Source: Kocuria dechangensis
GTDB lineage: Bacteria > Actinomycetota > Actinomycetes > Actinomycetales > Micrococcaceae
Direction: 5' to 3'
Length of the DNA: 64,000 nt
Assembly: GCF_014636775.1 (NCBI RefSeq)
Contig: NZ_BMEQ01000006.1
Span: 1 to 64,000, forward strand
The notes under the pieces are model-generated. The model was not told the DNA's origin, ran no database searches, and saw only the letters and a program-made list of their open reading frames with translations. This document shows positions 27,240 through 36,600 of this stretch, piece after piece. The position numbers and the translations under genes were made by a program. The first letter of the stretch is position 1. Each line of letters starts with the position of its first letter.

Positions 27240-27971
27240 ATGTCCACCCGTGAGGGACGCACACTGCTGACGCGCCGGGACGCCGTCCGTCGGGAGCCGC
27301 TGAGCACGGGCCGCAAGGTCCTGCTCGGCTGCGGCATCGCGGCGTCGGTGCTCTACGCCGCAGGCAACGACCTGCTCGCAGCCTTTCTGTACGCGGGCTA
27401 CAGCCCCCTCTCCCAGGCCATCAGCGAGCTCACGTCGCCCGGCGCGCCGACCAGGACGTCGCTCGTGGTGATGGGCTTCCTCTACGACGCGCTGATCCTC
27501 GCCTTCGGCATCGGCGTCCGGCGCTCGGCCGGGGGCAGCCGCGCTCTGCGGGTGGTGGGCGCACTGCTGATCGCCCATGCCGCGGTCGGGCCGCTGTGGC
27601 TGCCGTTCCCGATGAGCGCCCGCGGAGCACCCACGCCTCCCGGGTCGTTGACCGACACCATGCACCTGGTCCTCGGCGGGCTGACCGTGCTGATCATGCT
27701 CTCGATGCTCGGAGCCGGTGCGGCGGCCTTCGGCAGGGGGTTCCGGCTGTACTCCGTGCTCACCGCGCTGGCGGTGCTGGGCTTCGGTGCCTGGATGAGC
27801 AGCTACGTGCCGGCGGTGCCCGCCGGGGAACCCACTCCGTGGATGGGGCTGGCCGAACGGCTCATGATCTGGGCGTGGCTGCTGTGGATGGTCGTCCTGG
27901 CCGTCCTGCTCCTGCGGGACTCCCCCGCCCGCCCCGATCCCGGCCCGCGGGACTCCGGAGGAGGCGGCTGA
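27240..27971 (+). CDS. DUF998 membrane protein
   Basis: The 243-residue protein has six predicted membrane helices and the DUF998 pattern. The first loop carries YSPLSQAISELTSPGAP, followed by RTSLVVMGFLYDALILAFG. The C-terminus is Gly/Pro-rich. I chose the ATG at 27240, preceded by a purine-rich GAGGGGG; a GTG ten codons upstream is possible. The stop overlaps the start of the capA-like gene (TGATG), so the two are coupled. Function is unknown. Confidence 0.8.
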   Translation: MSTREGRTLLTRRDAVRREPLSTGRKVLLGCGIAASVLYAAGNDLLAAFLYAGYSPLSQAISELTSPGAPTRTSLVVMGFLYDALILAFGIGVRRSAGGSRALRVVGALLIAHAAVGPLWLPFPMSARGAPTPPGSLTDTMHLVLGGLTVLIMLSMLGAGAAAFGRGFRLYSVLTALAVLGFGAWMSSYVPAVPAGEPTPWMGLAERLMIWAWLLWMVVLAVLLLRDSPARPDPGPRDSGGGG

Positions 27972-28942
27972 TGAGGATCGCGCTGGTCGGCGACGTCATG
28001 CTCGGCCGGCTCGTCAACGACCGGCTGAGGCGGGTCGGCCCGGCCTATCCGTGGGGGGACGTCCTCCCCTTGCTGGAGCGGGCCTCGCTGCGGTTCGCGA
28101 ACCTCGAGTGCGTGATCGCCGACGACGGCCCGCCCTGGCCCCGCAAGACGTTCCACTTCCGCTCGGACACCAAGAACGTCGACGTCCTCCGGGTAGCCCG
28201 CATCGACGTCGTCTCGCTGGCCAACAACCACACGCTCGACCACGGCGTGCCGGCGCTGCGGGAGATGCTGCCGGTGCTCGACCGGCACGGCATCCTCCAC
28301 GCCGGGGCCGGGCTGGACGCGGAAGCGGCGCGCAGGCCCGCGGTCTGCACCCGGGACGGAACCGCGGTCGGCTTCATCGCCTTCACGGACAACGAGCCGG
28401 GCTGGGCAGCCGGCCCCGGCTCCCCCGGCGTCCTCCACGTGCCCGTCGACCTCGGGGAGGCACGCGCCCAGGAGCTCCTGGAGCTCATCCGGCAGACCCG
28501 GCTCCGCACCGGCTTCCTCGTCGTCTCCGCCCACTGGGGATCCAACTGGGGCTCCGAGGTCCCCGAGGAGCACCGCGCGTTCGCCCACGCGCTGGTGGAC
28601 GCCGGGGCGGACGCCGTCTTCGGGCACTCCGCCCACATCTTCCGCGGCGTCGAGGTGTACCGCGGCAGACCGCTGGTCTACAGCGCCGGCGACTTCATCG
28701 ACGACTACGCCGTCGACCCCGAGGAGCGCAACGACCAGTCCTTCCTCTTCCTGCTCGAGGTCCAGGACGGCCTGCCCCGGAGCCTGCGTCTGCACCCGAC
28801 CGTGATCGCGGACTTCCGGGCGGGACTGGCCACGGCGGACGCACGGTCGATCGCGGCCCGCATGCAGGAGCTCAGCGCCGAGCTCGGCACGTCGTTCTCG
28901 TGGCTGGACGAGGAGCGCTTCCTGGTCCTTCCCCTGGCCTGA
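27971..28942 (+). CDS. CapA-family metallophosphatase-like protein
   Basis: The 323-residue protein belongs to the CapA/PgsA family of poly-gamma-glutamate capsule proteins, which have a metallophosphoesterase fold. Motifs are GDVMLGR at the N-terminus, ANLECVIAD, SLANNHTLDHG, SAHWGSNW and FGHSAHIFRGVEVYRG, supplying Asp, Asn and His metal ligands. No signal peptide or membrane anchor is seen, unlike capsule-exporting CapA. No capB or capC lies nearby, so capsule synthesis is unlikely and a phosphatase-type role is possible. It is translationally coupled to the DUF998 gene upstream. Confidence 0.85.
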   Translation: MRIALVGDVMLGRLVNDRLRRVGPAYPWGDVLPLLERASLRFANLECVIADDGPPWPRKTFHFRSDTKNVDVLRVARIDVVSLANNHTLDHGVPALREMLPVLDRHGILHAGAGLDAEAARRPAVCTRDGTAVGFIAFTDNEPGWAAGPGSPGVLHVPVDLGEARAQELLELIRQTRLRTGFLVVSAHWGSNWGSEVPEEHRAFAHALVDAGADAVFGHSAHIFRGVEVYRGRPLVYSAGDFIDDYAVDPEERNDQSFLFLLEVQDGLPRSLRLHPTVIADFRAGLATADARSIAARMQELSAELGTSFSWLDEERFLVLPLA

Positions 28943-29102
28943 GGCGGGCCCGGGGAGGCTCCGCGAGTACATCAGGCGGGCCATGCCCGGCTCCCTTCCC
29001 TCGCAGGAGGTCGGGCACCTCGACCATGCCCCTCACGGCCGACACCAGACCGGTCCGCCGGCAGAGACCAGGTGCCCGCGCCCGCGTGGCACACTCGGTC
29101 CC

Positions 29103-29996
29103 ATGCGCGAGCTCGTCGTCCTCGGCACCGCCTCCCAGGTCCCCACCCGGACCCGCAACCACAACGGGTACCTGCTGCACTGGGACGGAGAGGGACTGCT
29201 CTTCGACCCGGGTGAGGGCACGCAGCGGCAGATGATCCACGCGGGCGTCTCCGCCTCGCGGATCACGCGCATCTGCCTCACCCACGTCCACGGCGACCAC
29301 TGCTTCGGGCTGCCGGGCGTGCTCTCGCGCATGGCGCTCGACGGCGTGGCGCACCCGGTCCACCTGCACTACCCCGCCTCCGGCGAGGACGTGGTCCGGG
29401 CGCTCGTGTCCCTCGCCTCCCCCGGCACCGACCTGCGGCTGCACCCGCACGGGAGCGGCGGGACGGTCGCCCCGGGCCTGGAGGTGCGGCCGCTGCACCA
29501 CCGTGTCGAGACCTACGGCTACCGGCTCGTCGAGCCCGACGGCCGCACCCTCCTGCGGGACCGGCTCGCGGCGGCAGGGATCACGGGGCCGGACATCGGC
29601 CGCCTGCACCGCGAGGGAAGCCTGCCCGGCGTACGCGTGGAGGACGTGAGCGTGCTGCGGCCCGGCCAGCGCTTCGCCCTCGTCATGGACACGGCACCGT
29701 GTCCCGGCGCCGAGGAGCTCGCCGACGGGGCCGACCTCCTCGTGGCCGAGTCCACCTTCAGCGACGACGACGCCGATCTCGCCGCGCGGCACCGTCACCT
29801 CACGGCGGGCCAGGCCGGCGCGCTCGCGGCGGCCGGCGGTGTCGGCACCCTCGTCCTCACCCACTTCTCCTCGCGCTACGGGGACCTCGCCCCGCTCGCC
29901 GAGCAGGCGAGAGCCCGCGCCGGCGGGGCGACCGTGGTGGCCGCGCAGGACCTCGACAGGATCCCCCTTCCCCGGCGGCGCCGGGCCTGGTGCTGA
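29103..29996 (+). CDS. rnz: Ribonuclease Z (tRNA 3'-end nuclease)
   Basis: The 297-residue metallo-beta-lactamase-fold nuclease matures the 3' end of tRNA precursors. The core FDPGEGTQRQMIHAG followed by CLTHVHGDHCFGLPGVLSR carries the zinc-binding HxHxDH. Later ligands are His in PLHHRVETYGYRL, Asp in LVMDTAPC (the usual GDT reads MDT) and His in LTHFSSRY. The length matches bacterial short-form RNase Z. The start ATG has no clear ribosome site. It stands alone between the CapA-like and transporter genes, all in the same direction. Confidence 0.9.
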   Translation: MRELVVLGTASQVPTRTRNHNGYLLHWDGEGLLFDPGEGTQRQMIHAGVSASRITRICLTHVHGDHCFGLPGVLSRMALDGVAHPVHLHYPASGEDVVRALVSLASPGTDLRLHPHGSGGTVAPGLEVRPLHHRVETYGYRLVEPDGRTLLRDRLAAAGITGPDIGRLHREGSLPGVRVEDVSVLRPGQRFALVMDTAPCPGAEELADGADLLVAESTFSDDDADLAARHRHLTAGQAGALAAAGGVGTLVLTHFSSRYGDLAPLAEQARARAGGATVVAAQDLDRIPLPRRRRAWC

Positions 29997-30110
29997 GCCA
30001 CGACCCGCCGCCGTCCTGGCCGCCGCGCTGGTCGCGGCAGGAGGCGCAGGGCCGGCTCAGGGCACAGGACCGCTGTTGACGGCCCGCGGCCCGGCGCGTT
30101 GGATGGAGCG

Positions 30111-31094
30111 GTGGATCTCCCCTCCCTGCCCTGGCTGGAACGTCACCAGGTGGCCCTGTACGTCGCCGCGATCGCGGCCGCCGGGCTGGTGGGGTGGACG
30201 GTTCCCGGCTCGGCGGCGCTGGGATCGGCGATCAGCCCGGTGCTGGGCCTGCTCCTCTTCGCCACGTTCCTGGCGGTGCCCTTCACCTCGCTCGGCCGGG
30301 CGTTCGCCGACCTCAGGTTCCTGACCGCGGTGCTGGTGCTGAACTTCGTCGTCGTCCCCGTCGTCGTCCTGGTCCTCTCCCGGGTGGTCGCCGGCCACGA
30401 GGCCCTGCTGCTGGGGGTGCTGCTGGTGCTGCTGACCCCGTGCGTGGACTACGTGATCGTCTTCTCGGGCCTCGCCGGCGGCGCCGCGGACCGCCTGCTG
30501 GCGGCGTCCCCGCTGCTGATGCTGGCCCAGATGCTGCTCCTGCCGCTCTGTCTGACGCTCTTCGCCGGGGCGGGGACGGTCGCCCTGGTGGAGGTCGCCC
30601 CGTTCGTCGAGGCGTTCCTGCTGCTCATTGCGCTCCCGCTCGCGGCGGCGGCGGCCGTGCAGTGGGCGGCGCCGCGCGCGGCGGCCGCCCGGCGGATCGA
30701 GAGCTCGACGGGCGCGGCCATGGTGCCCCTGATGGCCGCCACGCTGTTCACGGTCGTCGCCTCCCAGGTCCGCGGCGTCGGGGAGCAGCTGGGGACGCTG
30801 GTCGCGGTCGTGCCGCTCTACGTCGCCTTCCTGGTCGTCATGGTCCCGACGGGCCTGCTCGCCGCGCGCCTCGCCCGCCTGGACGTGCCCGCCACGCGGG
30901 CCCTGGCGTTCAGCGGGGCCACCCGCAACTCCCTGGTGGTCCTGCCGCTCGCCCTGGCGCTGCCGGAGCAGCTGGCCCTGACGCCGCTGGTCGTCGTCAC
31001 CCAGACGCTGGTCGAGCTGGTGGGCATGGTCGTGCTCGTCCGTCTGCTCCCGCGGCTCACCCCGGCCCGGGCTGCCTCGCGGAGCTCCGCGTAG
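30111..31094 (+). CDS. BASS/ACR3-type transporter (arsenic resistance-like)
   Basis: The product, about 327 residues, has roughly ten membrane helices of the bile acid:sodium symporter superfamily. The segment LLTPCVDYVIVF corresponds to the Cys-containing fourth helix of ACR3 arsenite pumps, and FSGATRNSLVVLPLALALP matches helix nine. Actinobacterial members are commonly annotated as arsenic resistance proteins, but no arsR or arsC lies nearby, so arsenite export is uncertain. The start is ambiguous: GTG at 30111 has GGATGGAG just upstream, and TTG at 30099 is in frame. Confidence 0.75.
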   Translation: MDLPSLPWLERHQVALYVAAIAAAGLVGWTVPGSAALGSAISPVLGLLLFATFLAVPFTSLGRAFADLRFLTAVLVLNFVVVPVVVLVLSRVVAGHEALLLGVLLVLLTPCVDYVIVFSGLAGGAADRLLAASPLLMLAQMLLLPLCLTLFAGAGTVALVEVAPFVEAFLLLIALPLAAAAAVQWAAPRAAAARRIESSTGAAMVPLMAATLFTVVASQVRGVGEQLGTLVAVVPLYVAFLVVMVPTGLLAARLARLDVPATRALAFSGATRNSLVVLPLALALPEQLALTPLVVVTQTLVELVGMVVLVRLLPRLTPARAASRSSA

Positions 31095-31107
31095 GGGTCC
31101 GGAGGGC

Positions 31108-31644
31108 TCAGGCCGCAGAGGACAGCGTCAGCTGCCGCCGGTGGAAGTCGAAGTGCTCGGTCCCGTAGTGGTAGACCTCCGCCAGGCTCATGCGGTCCCG
31201 GAAGAACGGGTCCCACCGGACGGGGAAGTGCATGCCCCGGCGCAGCGCCTCCTCGGGCTCGCCGTCCAGCTGATCGTGCAGGGCGGCGACCGTGCGGTCG
31301 AACCAGCGCGTCAGCCGCGGCCCGTGGAACGCGAGCGCCCCGCCGCAGGAGCCGAGGTAGTTCACGAGGTGGAAGGGACGGGTCCCGGCGTCGAGCGCCC
31401 GGGCGAAGACCCGGCCGACGGGGTCCGGCAGCCGGCCCATGAGGCGGACCAGCCCGAGCAGCCGGCGCACGACCAGGTACCCGAAGAACATGTGGAACAG
31501 CATCTGCCCGTTGGTCCACCGGGTCCCGTCGGTGCGCCGGCGCAGGTCCGCCGGCGACGCCCTGTCCACCAGGGCGTGGAAGACCGCCTGCGCCCGCTCC
31601 AGCTCCTCGTGGATCGCCCGCCGGTCCACCGGTGCACCGTCCAT
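31108..31644 (-). CDS. DinB-superfamily protein
   Basis: This 178-residue helical protein is of the DinB/YfiT fold. The His-containing blocks are WTNGQMLFHMFFGYL and VYHYGTEHFDFHRRQL, consistent with the three-His metal site of the superfamily. Many actinobacterial members are thiol (mycothiol)-dependent transferases; here the enzyme activity is not established. The ATG at 31644 has GAGG eight bases upstream; an in-frame GTG lies three codons earlier. It is convergent with the BASS transporter. An imperfect repetitive segment precedes it. Confidence 0.75.
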   Translation of the reverse strand: MDGAPVDRRAIHEELERAQAVFHALVDRASPADLRRRTDGTRWTNGQMLFHMFFGYLVVRRLLGLVRLMGRLPDPVGRVFARALDAGTRPFHLVNYLGSCGGALAFHGPRLTRWFDRTVAALHDQLDGEPEEALRRGMHFPVRWDPFFRDRMSLAEVYHYGTEHFDFHRRQLTLSSAA

Positions 31645-31652
31645 GCTCAGCA

Positions 31653-31740
31653 CCTCGTTCGTCCGTCAGCTCGTCCGTCTGCTCTTGAGTCTGTTCGTCC
31701 GTCTGCTCATGCGTCGGCTCGTCCGTCGTGCCCGGGCGTC
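31653..31740. repeat. Imperfect ctcgtccgtctg repeats
   Basis: Short imperfect repeats of the form (c/t)tcgtccgtc(a/t)gctc occur about five times between the DinB-type gene and the phosphatidyltransferase gene. They are less regular than the other arrays in the window. No coding function is visible. Confidence 0.5.
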
Positions 31741-31768
31741 CCGCGACGCGGGGGCGCACGGGGAAGCG

Positions 31769-32347
31769 CTAGTCGCGGCGGGTGACCTGCCGGAAGTACT
31801 GGACACCGGCGACGAGGTGCAGGACCGCGGCGACCTGGACGAGCACGCGGCCGCTGACCGTCACCTCGGTGCTGTTCCAGGCGGGTCCGGCGAGCACGAG
31901 CACGGAGCCGACCATCAGCAGCGCCGTCTTGGCCTTCCCCACCCTGGTCACCCGCAGGACGCCGAAGGTCCTGTGCCGCAGCGCGGCGATGCCGATCACG
32001 ACGTCCACCACCACGATCGCGATGATCACCCACCACGGGAAGAGGCCGACGGCGGCGGCCGCGACTGCGATGGCCATGGTCCCCAGCCGGTCGGCGATGG
32101 GATCCATGACCTCGCCCACGCGACTGCGCTGGTTCAGGGCCCGTGCCAGGACGCCGTCGACCCAGTCGGTCAGCGAGAACACGGCGACGAGCACCAGCGC
32201 CCGCACGGGGTGGTCGTAGATGTGGAGGACGGCCAGCACGGCCGGGACGATCAGGCAGAACCGCGCCACCGAGACGACGTTGGGCAGTGTGAGCACGCGG
32301 TGGTAGTACGGCGACTCCTGCGGATCGACTGTGTCCTGGCCCTCCAT
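31769..32347 (-). CDS. CDP-alcohol phosphatidyltransferase
   Basis: The 192-residue integral membrane enzyme has about five helices. The family signature D-x2-DG-x2-AR-x8-G-x3-D-x3-D is complete in DWVDGVLARALNQRSRVGEVMDPIAD near residues 61-86. It transfers a phosphatidyl group from CDP-diacylglycerol to an alcohol such as glycerol-3-phosphate or inositol. The alcohol is not readable; it is short and most like PgsA-type proteins. The ATG start at 32347 has GGGAG about eight bases upstream. It is divergent from the acyltransferase gene. Confidence 0.88.
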   Translation of the reverse strand: MEGQDTVDPQESPYYHRVLTLPNVVSVARFCLIVPAVLAVLHIYDHPVRALVLVAVFSLTDWVDGVLARALNQRSRVGEVMDPIADRLGTMAIAVAAAAVGLFPWWVIIAIVVVDVVIGIAALRHRTFGVLRVTRVGKAKTALLMVGSVLVLAGPAWNSTEVTVSGRVLVQVAAVLHLVAGVQYFRQVTRRD

Positions 32348-32828
32348 GGTTCTCCCGCTCCTCCCGCGCGCCGGGCGGTCAGGTCGAGGGACCGCGCGGC
32401 TCGCTGCTTCGAGCGTATTCCATGGACGGGCGGTTCGCCGGAACGGGCCGGACACAGGGTGCCCGGCCCCGGCGCCGCCCGCCCCCGGGTGCGGGCCGTG
32501 CCCGGGGACCTGAGGCGCCCGCAGGTCCGGACCTGGGCCCTGTGACCAGCATCGTATTGGCTCCTCCCCGAGGATCACGTTAGGGTGCTGTGGTCCGGAA
32601 ACCCCGTCCGGCGCCTCCCCCTCCCACCCCCGGGAGGTCCGGCTCGCCGGCTGTCGCATCCACCGCTGCGGCGCTCCGCTCCCGCAGCGGATTCCGCCCC
32701 GGCCCGACGCCGGAGGTGGTCGCGGCCTCCGCCGGCGCCCTGCTCGACCGGGCCGGCCGCCGCACGCGCCACCGCCCGGACGGCCCGCTGCACCAGGGCG
32801 GGCACCCGATCCTGCTGGGAGATCCTCC
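32348..32828. other. Long leader region of the acyltransferase gene
   Basis: This 481-base region holds a plausible promoter, TTGGCT at 32557-32562 and TAGGGT at 32581-32586 with an 18-base spacer. A 5' leader of about 235 bases follows, with a nine-pair hairpin around 32665 (ccgctgcgg pairing with ccgcagcgg). An 80-codon open frame from GTG 32590 ends TGA at 32830-32832, overlapping the TTG start of the next gene by TTGA. Its product would be low-complexity (Pro, Arg, Ala), so I treat it as doubtful. Confidence 0.4.
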
Positions 32829-35042
32829 TTGACCCTGCTGACCGCCGAGCGCACGCGCGCCGCACGTCCGCCGGCCCCTGGGCGCCCCGCCCGCCGTCCC
32901 GAGATCCAGGGCCTGCGCGGGGTGGCCGTGCTGCTGGTGGTGGCCTTCCACGTCTGGACCGACCGCGTCTCCGGCGGGGTGGACGTCTTCTTCGTCCTCT
33001 CCGCCTTCCTGCTGACGGGCTCCTTCGCGCGCCGGATCGAGCGGGGCGGGCCCCTGGAGCTGCGGGCGTACTGGCTGCGCACGTTCAGCCGCCTGATCGG
33101 GCCGCTGGCCGTGATGCTGCTGGCGGTGCTCGCCGCGGTGCTCGTGCTCTACCCGCCCAGCCGCTGGGACACGCTGATCGGCCACGCCTGGGGCTCGCTG
33201 CTCTACGTCCAGAACTGGGTGCTCGCGGCCGAGGCCGTCGACTACTACGCCGGGGGCGGAGCGGCCTCCACCCCGCTGCAGCACACGTGGTCGCTGTCCC
33301 TCCAGGGCCAGGTCTTCCTGGTCTGGCCCCTGCTGCTGGCCGGGACCGCCTGGGCGGCCCGCCGGACCGGCCTGCGCTTCCGGAGCCTCGCGGCGGGCGT
33401 GTTCGGCGCCGTTCTCGCGTCCTCCCTCGCCTGGTCCGTGCTCAGCACGGCGGCGGAGCCGGAGGGCGCCTACTTCAGTTCGTTCACCCGGGCGTGGGAG
33501 TTCGCCCTCGGCTCGCTGGCCGCCCTCGCCGTCGCGGCCCTGCCGCCGGGGGCTGGGCCGGGCTCCGCGCGCCGCTTCCCGGAGCGCGCCACCGGGGCCG
33601 CAACGGGGGCCACAGCCGGGGACGCCGCCCGGAAGGCCCTCACCACGCCTCTCGGAGCGGCCCTCACCACTGCTCTCGCCGCGGGCCTCGGGTGGGCAGG
33701 CCTCGCGGCCGTCGTGGCGACCCCGTTCCTGATCGACGCGCAGACCCGCTTCCCCGGCGCGGTGGCGCTCGCCCCCACCGTGGGCGCCGCCGCGGTGCTG
33801 CTGGCAGGGGCCGTCGTGCACGGGTCACCGGCGGGGGTCGACCGCCTGCTCGCCGCCCGCCCCCTGACCTGGATCGGGGACCGGGCCTACGGCATCTACC
33901 TGTGGCACTGGCCGCTGCTCATCACCTACGCGCTGCTGCTGCCCGGCGAGTCCGTCCCGGTGCTGCACGGTCTCGGCGTCCTCGCGGCGTCCCTGGTCCT
34001 GACCCGCGCCACCGCTCCCCTGACCCGGCTGCCCGCGGTGCTGGCCCGGGCCGGACGGGCGCTCGCGCGGCGCCCCCGGTCCACCGTGGGGGACCTCGCC
34101 CGGCTGGTCGCGACCGTGGTCCTCGTGGCCGTTCCCGTGGGCACGGCCCACGGCGGGACCGTCCTGCGCGAGGCCCAGCTGCAGGCCGTCGAGCGGAGTG
34201 CCGAGAACTACCCCGGCGCCGCCGTCCTGCGGGGAGACGCGATCGCGCCCACCGGGGTGCCCGCCGTCCCCACGGCCGCCGAGCGCGAGGGCGAGTGGGG
34301 CGAGACCGGCGTGGAGTGCGCGCCCGAGGACGGCGCGGACCTGATCGGCGAGCTCGGCGACTGCTGGACCGTGGGGCCCACGGACGGGTCGGAGCCCGAG
34401 CGCACGCTCGTCGTCATCGGCGACTCCCACGCGATGCAGCTGCTGACCCCGATCAACCGGGCGGCCGAGCAGCACGGGTGGAAGGTCGTCAGCTACCTGC
34501 GGATGGGCTGCCGCTACGCGGCGGAACCGGCCGAACCGGCAGAGCAGGACGGGCAGGACGACGGGTGCGCCGCCTTCAACGCCGCCGCGAGGGACGCGGC
34601 CCTCGCCCAGGCGCCGGACGCGGTGCTGACGATCGGCACCCGCAGCCTCGCGGCGGCCCCGCACGAGGAGCTCGTGAGCGGCTACGAGGAGGGGGTGGGC
34701 GCGTTCCTCGAGGCCGGGGTGCCGGTGGTCGCGTTCCGGGACAACCCGCGCTTCTCCTACGACATGTTCGAGTGCGTCGAGGTCTTCGGTGCCCAGCACC
34801 CGCGGTGCAACGTCCCGCGCTCGGAGGCCCTGCTGCCCGTCAACCCGCTCCTGGAGGTCGCCGCGCGGCACGAGCAGCTGCACGTCGTGGACCTCACCGA
34901 CCGGCTCTGCACCGAGGACGTGTGCCCCTCGGTGATCGGCAACGTCGTCGTCTACCGCGACCTCGACCACGTCACGTCCGCGTACGGGGCGACCATGACC
35001 CCTGACGTCTCGGAGCGGCTGCGCTCTACCCTGGGCTGGTAG
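32829..35042 (+). CDS. OafA/YrhL-type acyltransferase with SGNH domain
   Basis: The 737-residue protein has an N-terminal acyltransferase-3 domain (about residues 20-400) with ten or more membrane helices. It begins [20 protein letters not shown] and [16 protein letters not shown], which carry the catalytic-site His and the FVLSGF-like motif. The C-terminal SGNH domain shows the nucleophile block [11 protein letters not shown] and the late Asp/His block [12 protein letters not shown]. Proteins of this build O-acetylate cell-wall or secreted polysaccharides. The start is TTG with GGGAG seven bases upstream. A Gly/Ala/Thr-rich insert near residues 235-265 breaks the membrane domain. Confidence 0.92.
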   Translation: MTLLTAERTRAARPPAPGRPARRPEIQGLRGVAVLLVVAFHVWTDRVSGGVDVFFVLSAFLLTGSFARRIERGGPLELRAYWLRTFSRLIGPLAVMLLAVLAAVLVLYPPSRWDTLIGHAWGSLLYVQNWVLAAEAVDYYAGGGAASTPLQHTWSLSLQGQVFLVWPLLLAGTAWAARRTGLRFRSLAAGVFGAVLASSLAWSVLSTAAEPEGAYFSSFTRAWEFALGSLAALAVAALPPGAGPGSARRFPERATGAATGATAGDAARKALTTPLGAALTTALAAGLGWAGLAAVVATPFLIDAQTRFPGAVALAPTVGAAAVLLAGAVVHGSPAGVDRLLAARPLTWIGDRAYGIYLWHWPLLITYALLLPGESVPVLHGLGVLAASLVLTRATAPLTRLPAVLARAGRALARRPRSTVGDLARLVATVVLVAVPVGTAHGGTVLREAQLQAVERSAENYPGAAVLRGDAIAPTGVPAVPTAAEREGEWGETGVECAPEDGADLIGELGDCWTVGPTDGSEPERTLVVIGDSHAMQLLTPINRAAEQHGWKVVSYLRMGCRYAAEPAEPAEQDGQDDGCAAFNAAARDAALAQAPDAVLTIGTRSLAAAPHEELVSGYEEGVGAFLEAGVPVVAFRDNPRFSYDMFECVEVFGAQHPRCNVPRSEALLPVNPLLEVAARHEQLHVVDLTDRLCTEDVCPSVIGNVVVYRDLDHVTSAYGATMTPDVSERLRSTLGW

Positions 35043-35077
35043 GCGGCGTCCCGCCGCCTCCGAGCAAGGAGCCGGCC

Positions 35078-35506
35078 GTGGACCCCACCGTGCACTTCGT
35101 GACCCTCTCGACCCCGGACCTCGACGCCGCCCGCGGCTTCTACGCCCGTGGGCTCGGCTGGACGCCCCTGCTCGACGTCCCCGGCGAGATCCTGTTCTTC
35201 CAGGTGGCCCCGGGGCTGGTGCTGGGCCTGTTCGACGCCGGGAAGTTCGCCGAGGACCTCGGCCGCACCGGCCGGACCGCGGCGGAGGGCGTGACGCTCT
35301 CGCACAACGTGGGCGGCGAGGCGGAGGTCCGGGCGGCGGTGGAGGCGATGGCCGCCGCCGGCGGGACCGTCCTCAAGGCCCCGCAGGAGGGAGCCTTCGG
35401 GGGCGTCTTCCACGCCCACGTCGCGGACCTGAACGGGGTGGTGTGGGAGATCGCGCACAACCCGGGGTGGCGGATCGACGACGACGGCGCCGTCCACCTG
35501 GGCTGA
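35078..35506 (+). CDS. VOC-family (glyoxalase-like) protein
   Basis: This 142-residue vicinal-oxygen-chelate protein has two beta-alpha-beta-beta-beta modules. The first begins [24 protein letters not shown]; the second ends [19 protein letters not shown] with the metal-ligand Glu. The first-module ligand His/Gln is not obvious, so metal chemistry is uncertain. It starts at GTG with AGGAG about seven bases upstream. It is likely an antibiotic-resistance-like or dioxygenase-like small protein. The kinase-like gene follows four bases later. Confidence 0.85.
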   Translation: MDPTVHFVTLSTPDLDAARGFYARGLGWTPLLDVPGEILFFQVAPGLVLGLFDAGKFAEDLGRTGRTAAEGVTLSHNVGGEAEVRAAVEAMAAAGGTVLKAPQEGAFGGVFHAHVADLNGVVWEIAHNPGWRIDDDGAVHLG

Positions 35507-35510
35507 CGCC

Positions 35511-36443
35511 GTGGACACCGAACCCGGGAACACCGAACCCGGGAGCACAGAGGCCGGGAACACAGAGCCCGTGGACGAGCTGCGCCGGATCGCCGCGGCC
35601 TTCCCGGACCTGCGCTGGTCGTCGGCGCGGCGCGTCACGGAGGGCTGGGACCACGTCGTCGTGATCCTCGACGACGCCCTCGTGTTCCGCTTCCCCCTCG
35701 AGCCGCACTACGCGGCTCTCCGCGAGCTGGAGACGGAGGTGCTCGAGCACCTGTCGGGGCTCACCGCGGCCCGGCTGCCCCGCCGCACGCACGTGGCGCC
35801 CGACGGCTCGTTCGTCGGCTATCCGCTGGTCCCCGGGCGCACGCTCACCCCGGAGGTCCTGGCCGGCCTCGGCCCCGGGGAGACCGCGGAGGTCCTGGAC
35901 CAGCTGGCGGCGTTCCTGTCCGCCCTGCACACCGCCCCGCTCGCGGGCACGCCGCTGGAACGGGTCCCGCCCTCGTACCTGCCCGAGGACCAGCGGGAGG
36001 TCCGCCGGGCGGTCGGCGTCCACCTGCGCGGTGTCCTGGAGCCGCAGGAGCTCGCCGAGGTGGAGGAGATCCTCGCCGACGTCGACCGCCTCCTCGAGGC
36101 CGACCTCCCGCGGGTCTTCCTCCACGGCGACGTGTACAGCCGCCACCTGCTCTGGGACGCCGGGGCGCGGCGCCTGGGCGTCATCGACTTCAGCGACATG
36201 TGCCTGGGCGACCCCGCCGTGGACTTCGCCGAGCTCCACGAGTACGGCGACGACGTGGTTTGCGCCGTGCACGGGCGGTGGACGGGACCGCGGGACCCCG
36301 GCCTCCTGGAGCGGGCGTGGACCTACCAGCGGTGGGCGGGGGTGTACCTGATGACGGACCACTTCGAGGTCGGGAAGACGTCGTGGGCGCAGGCCCGGGC
36401 CACCTTCGACCGGGTGCGGCGGGGGCGCCGTCCGGGCGGGTGA
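35511..36443 (+). CDS. Aminoglycoside phosphotransferase-family kinase
   Basis: The 310-residue kinase-fold protein of the APH/choline-kinase family has the catalytic loop FLHGDVYSRHLLWD near residue 203 and the metal-binding VIDFSDMCLGDPAVDFA near residue 223. The N-lobe segment VVVILDDALVFRFPLE holds a beta strand, with Arg in place of the usual Lys in VFRF. The first 20 residues are a repeat (EPGNTEPGSTEAGNTEP) coded by short direct repeats. It follows the VOC gene by four bases. The substrate is unknown; many actinobacterial members act on sugars or macrolides. Confidence 0.82.
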   Translation: MDTEPGNTEPGSTEAGNTEPVDELRRIAAAFPDLRWSSARRVTEGWDHVVVILDDALVFRFPLEPHYAALRELETEVLEHLSGLTAARLPRRTHVAPDGSFVGYPLVPGRTLTPEVLAGLGPGETAEVLDQLAAFLSALHTAPLAGTPLERVPPSYLPEDQREVRRAVGVHLRGVLEPQELAEVEEILADVDRLLEADLPRVFLHGDVYSRHLLWDAGARRLGVIDFSDMCLGDPAVDFAELHEYGDDVVCAVHGRWTGPRDPGLLERAWTYQRWAGVYLMTDHFEVGKTSWAQARATFDRVRRGRRPGG

Positions 36444-36447
36444 GCAG

Positions 36448-36467
36448 CCGGCCGAGCGCTCGGCCGG
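36448..36467 (+). terminator. 20-bp perfect palindrome after the APH-family gene
   Basis: The palindrome ccggccgagc/gctcggccgg lies five bases past the stop codon. It can fold as a stem in RNA and probably contributes to termination. Confidence 0.5.
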
Positions 36468-36490
36468 ACCAGCGCCCGGCAATGGCCCGG

Positions 36491-36600
36491 CCGCGCAGGT
36501 CAACCGCGCAGGTCAACCGCGCAGGTCAACCGCGCAGGTCAACCGCGCAGGTCAACCGCGCAGGTCAGGCGCGCAGGTCAGGCGCGCAGGTCAGCCGCGG
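36491..36600. repeat. Tandem array, eight 13-bp units
   Basis: Eight units of exactly 13 bases follow the pattern SCGCGCAGGTCAR, the first five identical, followed by a partial ccgcgg. The last unit covers the stop codon (tca at 36591-36593) of the leftward DinB-type gene. It fills the gap between two convergent genes. Confidence 0.9.

Noticed and set aside
31439-32545. Rightward frame antisense to the phosphatidyltransferase
   Set aside because: His/Asp/Arg-rich shadow typical of the complementary strand of membrane-protein genes.
36491-36600. CRISPR or integron-like repeats
   Set aside because: 13-base head-to-tail units with no spacers; a simple tandem array.
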